7,207 nt of DNA from Desulfobacteraceae bacterium UBA5852 (GTDB taxonomy: Bacteria; Desulfobacterota; Desulfobacteria; Desulfobacterales; UBA5852): the NCBI GenBank assembly GCA_002432195.1, contig DJGG01000193.1:290-7496 (forward strand), written 5' to 3'. The first letter of the stretch is position 1, and each line of letters opens with the position of its first letter. Positions 5,421-7,207 of this stretch are shown here, one piece after another. A program made the translations under genes and the position numbers. Under the pieces are notes generated by a model that was not told where the DNA came from, searched no databases, and saw only the letters and a program-made list of their open reading frames with translations.

Positions 5421-5540
5421 AGGGTGCAGGGGGCAGAATCCGCTCGCTTATGCGCCCTGAGCCTGATGCTTGAGCTGGTCCATGCTTCCAGGTGTCTGAT
5501 CTCGGAGTCTCTGCTCCCTGACACCTGCCCCCTGCACCCT
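5421..5540 (-). repeat. Interspersed palindromic repeat, family A, copy 2
   Basis: The 120-nt element is bounded by a perfect 16-nt inverted repeat, AGGGTGCAGGGGGCAG at 5421-5436 and its complement at 5525-5540. Read on the minus strand it matches copy 1 (1599-1711) with about 89% identity over 100 nt. Relative to copy 1 it lacks the outer GAAGAGGGGGCAGGG arm pair in full, though CCCTCTTC and TTTCC flank it on the right as they flank copy 1. It lies upstream of the DUF1801 gene, outside any ORF. Confidence 0.8.
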
Positions 5541-5590
5541 CTTCAGTTTCCTGCCCCTTCCATTTTTCCTTCCCCTCCCCTTCCGTCCAA
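5541..5590 (+). other. Pyrimidine-rich tract
   Basis: About 50 nt of the plus strand are almost only C and T, with runs of TTCC and CCCC. It sits between repeat copy 2 and an 18-bp palindrome. Such tracts can form unusual DNA structure or arise by slippage; no function is visible. Confidence 0.5.
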
Positions 5591-5608
5591 ACTTCCTGGC
5601 CAGGAAGT
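5591..5608. promoter_or_regulatory. Perfect 18-bp palindrome
   Basis: ACTTCCTGGCCAGGAAGT equals its own reverse complement. An uninterrupted dyad of this length with no loop suits a dimeric DNA-binding protein better than an RNA hairpin. It lies 80 nt beyond the VOC operon stop and about 240 nt upstream of the DUF1801 gene. The binding protein, if any, is unknown. Confidence 0.45.
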
Positions 5609-5630
5609 CTTCCCCAAGATGGCGGCGGGG

Positions 5631-5675
5631 GGCGGGCATCCGCCGGCGCCTGGCCGGCCGGTGTCTGCCCCCGCC
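5631..5675 (-). terminator. GC-rich hairpin downstream of the VOC/YCII operon
   Basis: GGCGGGCA (5631-5638) can pair with TGCCCCCGCC (5666-5675) with a two-base bulge, and the enclosed CCGGC/GCCGG bases can pair further. It starts 13 nt after the operon's last stop codon. No U-tract follows on the minus strand, so intrinsic termination would be imperfect. Confidence 0.35.
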
Positions 5676-5688
5676 GCTTCCGGGCGGT

Positions 5689-6156
5689 TCAGCCGCTGCA
5701 ATCGGCGGCGGCCGCTTCGACCTCCTCCGGGGTCATGTCGCGGATGTGGGTGGCCACGGACCATTGGTGGCCGAAGGGGTCTTCGAGCTTGCCGTAGCGA
5801 TCGCCCCAGAACATGTCCGCCACGGGCATGGTGATCTTGGCCCCGGCCGCCACGGCCCGCTTGACGGTGGCATCCACATCCTCCACGTAGAGGTGGATCG
5901 TTACCGGCGAGCCCTTGAGGGCCGTGGGTCCCAGCATACCCCACTCCGGGTTTTCGTCCACCAGCATGATGGTGGAATCCCCGATGCGCACCATGCCGTG
6001 CATGAGCTTGCCCTGCTTATCGGCGAGGCGTCCCAGGTCGACGGCCCCAAAGGCCTTCTGGTAGAAATCCATGGCCGCGGCGGCCCCCTTGCACACCAGG
6101 TGCGGGGTTACCGCGTGCATGTCGTCGGGAATCGGTTTCACGTGTGACTTGCTCAT
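5689..6156 (-). CDS. VOC-superfamily (PhnB/YdcE-like glyoxalase-fold) protein (155 aa)
   Basis: This is a single-chain VOC protein with two beta-alpha-beta-beta-beta halves. The N-terminal half shows VTPHLVCKGAAAAMDFYQKAFGA (from residue 16) and HGMVRIGDSTIMLVDE (53-68). The second half has TIHLYVEDVDATVKRAVAAGA (86-106) and ends with GDRYGKLEDPFGHQW (118-132). H53, H88 and E125 are in the places of metal ligands seen in VOC enzymes, but substrate and activity are unknown. AGGAGG 7 nt before the ATG fixes the start. It lies 17 nt after the preceding VOC gene and is the last gene of the operon. It belongs to a different VOC subgroup from the other two in the window, so it is not their duplicate. 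Confidence 0.93.
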   Translation of the reverse strand: MSKSHVKPIPDDMHAVTPHLVCKGAAAAMDFYQKAFGAVDLGRLADKQGKLMHGMVRIGDSTIMLVDENPEWGMLGPTALKGSPVTIHLYVEDVDATVKRAVAAGAKITMPVADMFWGDRYGKLEDPFGHQWSVATHIRDMTPEEVEAAAADCSG

Positions 6157-6173
6157 TGGTCATCCTCCTCTAT

Positions 6174-6662
6174 TTATGCGCCGGCGTCGTACGCCCGGCG
6201 CAGGACGTCGATATCGAGCTTCTTCATCTTCAGCAGGGCCTGCATGACGCGCCTGGATTTGGCGGGATCCGGATCGCTCAACCAGGCGGACAGCCTGGCG
6301 GGCATAATCTGCCAGGTCACCCCGTAGCGATCCGTGACCCAGCCGCAATCCAGGGGTTGGCCGCCTGCGGAAAGCTTCTCCCACAGGTCGTCGATTTCGG
6401 CCTGGCTCTCACAGAGCACCACGAAAGAGATCGCGCCCGTAAGCTTGAAGTACTCCCCCCCGTTCAGGGCGGTGAATTCCTGTCCATCCAGCTTGAAGGC
6501 CACCGTCATCACCGAGCCCTCGGGTTTTCCCGAGGCCTCGGCACTCGCGGCGTCATAGCGGGTGATCAGGTCGATGGAGGAATTCCGGAATATGGATACG
6601 TAGTATCGCGCGGCCTCCTCGGCCTGGTGTTCGAACCAGATGAATGGCGTGATTCTGGACAT
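6174..6662 (-). CDS. VOC-superfamily protein, PhnB / 3-demethylubiquinone methyltransferase-like type (162 aa)
   Basis: It begins MSRITPFIWFEHQAEEAARYY, the subgroup's typical first strand and helix. LNGG follows at 67-70 and CGWVTDRYGVTWQIMP at 106-121. The C-terminal helix VMQALLKMKKLDIDVLRRAY is the same as in the VOC gene at 2916-3401. The reading frame is open much further upstream (to 7088), but that extension is the shadow of the YCII gene. The ATG at 6662 has AGGAGA 6 nt upstream and gives the family's usual length. It starts 35 nt after the YCII stop and is followed 17 nt later by a second VOC gene, so the three form one operon. YCII proteins and VOC proteins often travel together, but their joint role is not established. 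Confidence 0.94.
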   Translation of the reverse strand: MSRITPFIWFEHQAEEAARYYVSIFRNSSIDLITRYDAASAEASGKPEGSVMTVAFKLDGQEFTALNGGEYFKLTGAISFVVLCESQAEIDDLWEKLSAGGQPLDCGWVTDRYGVTWQIMPARLSAWLSDPDPAKSRRVMQALLKMKKLDIDVLRRAYDAGA

Positions 6663-6697
6663 TGGGATTCTCCTTTGGCCGGCACCCCACCGCCCGG

Positions 6698-7099
6698 TCA
6701 GCCGCGGTTTTTGGCCGCGGCCCGGCGGCGCTCGCTCTCGGCGATCATGGCGCCCAGGTCCTCCACCGGGCGGATCTCGAAGGGGCCGTTGCGCACCCCC
6801 GGGTGCCTGGACATCAGGCGGATGGCCTCGTTCAGGTCTTCGGCTTCCAGCACCAGGATGCCGCCCAATTGCTCCTTGGTTTCGGCATAGGGGCCGTCGG
6901 TGACGGTCACCTTGCCGTTCACCCAGCGCAGGGTGGTGGCGTTCCTGGCGCTCTGGAGCGCCTCGCCCCCCGCGAAATGCCCGTTTTTGCGCAGCTCGTC
7001 GTCGTAGTCGAAGCACTCGTCCATGAGCTTGTTCTGCTCGCCGGGGGAAATGGTTTCCCACGCTTTCTCGTCGTAGTATCCCAGGCATATGTATTTCAT
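6698..7099 (-). CDS. YCII-related (DGPF-domain) protein (133 aa)
   Basis: The protein has the YCII fold: an N-terminal strand [11 protein letters not shown], a helix with [24 protein letters not shown] (H41 is the conserved histidine), and the family signature [15 protein letters not shown] at residues 66-80 in place of DGPF. The segment [15 protein letters not shown] at 100-114 is the usual end of the domain. The charged Arg/Ala-rich tail is variable in the family. In other bacteria such genes accompany ECF sigma factors and VOC proteins; no sigma factor is seen here. GGGAGG 5 nt before the ATG fixes the start. It is the first gene of the operon that continues with two VOC genes, and its leader contains two small perfect hairpins. 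Confidence 0.94.
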   Translation of the reverse strand: MKYICLGYYDEKAWETISPGEQNKLMDECFDYDDELRKNGHFAGGEALQSARNATTLRWVNGKVTVTDGPYAETKEQLGGILVLEAEDLNEAIRLMSRHPGVRNGPFEIRPVEDLGAMIAESERRRAAAKNRG

Positions 7100-7120
7100 G
7101 CGGACCTCCCTATTTTAAGA

Positions 7121-7137
7121 ACCGGTGCGTCACCGGT
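7121..7137 (-). promoter_or_regulatory. Short perfect hairpin in the leader of the YCII operon
   Basis: ACCGGTG (7121-7127) and CACCGGT (7131-7137) pair exactly around CGT, 21 nt before the ATG. On the minus strand TTCTTAAAATA follows, which could be part of a -10 region, so the hairpin may be an operator or a leader structure. A second small dyad, CGCCTGACAGGCG, lies at 7165-7177. Confidence 0.4.
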
Positions 7138-7177
7138 GCCGGTCACGCCTTGGGGGCGCGCCGACGCCTGACAGGCG

Positions 7178-7207
7178 GTGGATAAACTGCGCTTCAGGCC
7201 GAAATGC
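7178..7207. repeat. Interspersed palindromic repeat, family B, copy cut by the window edge
   Basis: This stretch matches 1469-1495 with three or four substitutions, sharing the AACTGCGC and TCAGGCCG blocks. The rest of the copy lies beyond the window. GGTCAC precedes the match in both copies (1441 and 7141), so the shared region may be longer than the clear block. Confidence 0.5.

Noticed and set aside
6144..6890. 248-codon plus-strand ORF
   Set aside because: It is antisense to the VOC and YCII genes; long antisense frames are expected in GC-rich coding DNA.
6663..7088. N-terminal extension of the VOC frame to 7088
   Set aside because: The extension is the out-of-frame shadow of the YCII gene and is Arg/Gly/Pro-rich. 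The ATG at 6662 has an ideal ribosome binding site and gives the family's usual length.

Overview
The window is a bacterial chromosomal or island segment. It is mostly GC-rich, with an AT-richer stretch around 800-1000. Every protein gene I can support lies on the minus strand, so the window is best read from high to low coordinates. Strong AGGAGG-type ribosome binding sites, the gene families present and two families of interspersed palindromic repeats suggest a Gram-negative proteobacterium. A Desulfobacterota-like host would fit the repeats and family mix, but that is a weak inference: no phylogenetic marker is present.

Layout, in transcription order: (1) 7099-5689 is a three-gene operon: a YCII/DGPF-domain protein, a PhnB-like VOC protein of the 3-demethylubiquinone-methyltransferase-like type, and a second VOC (glyoxalase-fold) protein. 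(2) 5688-5354 has no gene. It holds a GC-rich hairpin, a perfect 18-bp palindrome, a pyrimidine tract and one copy of a roughly 120-bp palindromic repeat. (3) 5353-4375 is a two-gene unit: a DUF1801 protein and a dihydrofolate-reductase-like (RibD C-terminal fold) protein. (4) A 73-nt imperfect palindrome resembling an integron attC site separates it from a second dihydrofolate-reductase-like gene (4252-3602). (5) A third VOC gene (3401-2916) follows. (6) 2743-2519 is a C-terminal remnant of what looks like a REP-associated tyrosine transposase (RAYT), next to a REP-like hairpin. (7) 2416-1771 is a MntA/HepT toxin-antitoxin pair with a good promoter and a candidate operator. (8) 1770-775 holds a second copy of the 120-bp repeat in opposite orientation, a second repeat family that recurs at the window's right edge, and one doubtful small ORF. 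(9) 774-301 is a HEPN-like protein of unknown function, followed by an open frame without ATG that runs off the left edge.

The genes look like an accessory collection rather than one pathway. The YCII, VOC, DUF1801 and DHFR-like proteins are small soluble single-domain proteins typical of gene cassettes and stress or detoxification neighbourhoods, and their substrates cannot be read from sequence. The toxin-antitoxin pair, the HEPN-like protein, the transposase remnant and the repeats point to a mobile or plastic region. The most interesting signals are the inverted pair of palindromic repeats, the attC-like palindrome with a leader motif shared by neighbouring genes, and the HEPN-like gene with its truncated partner.
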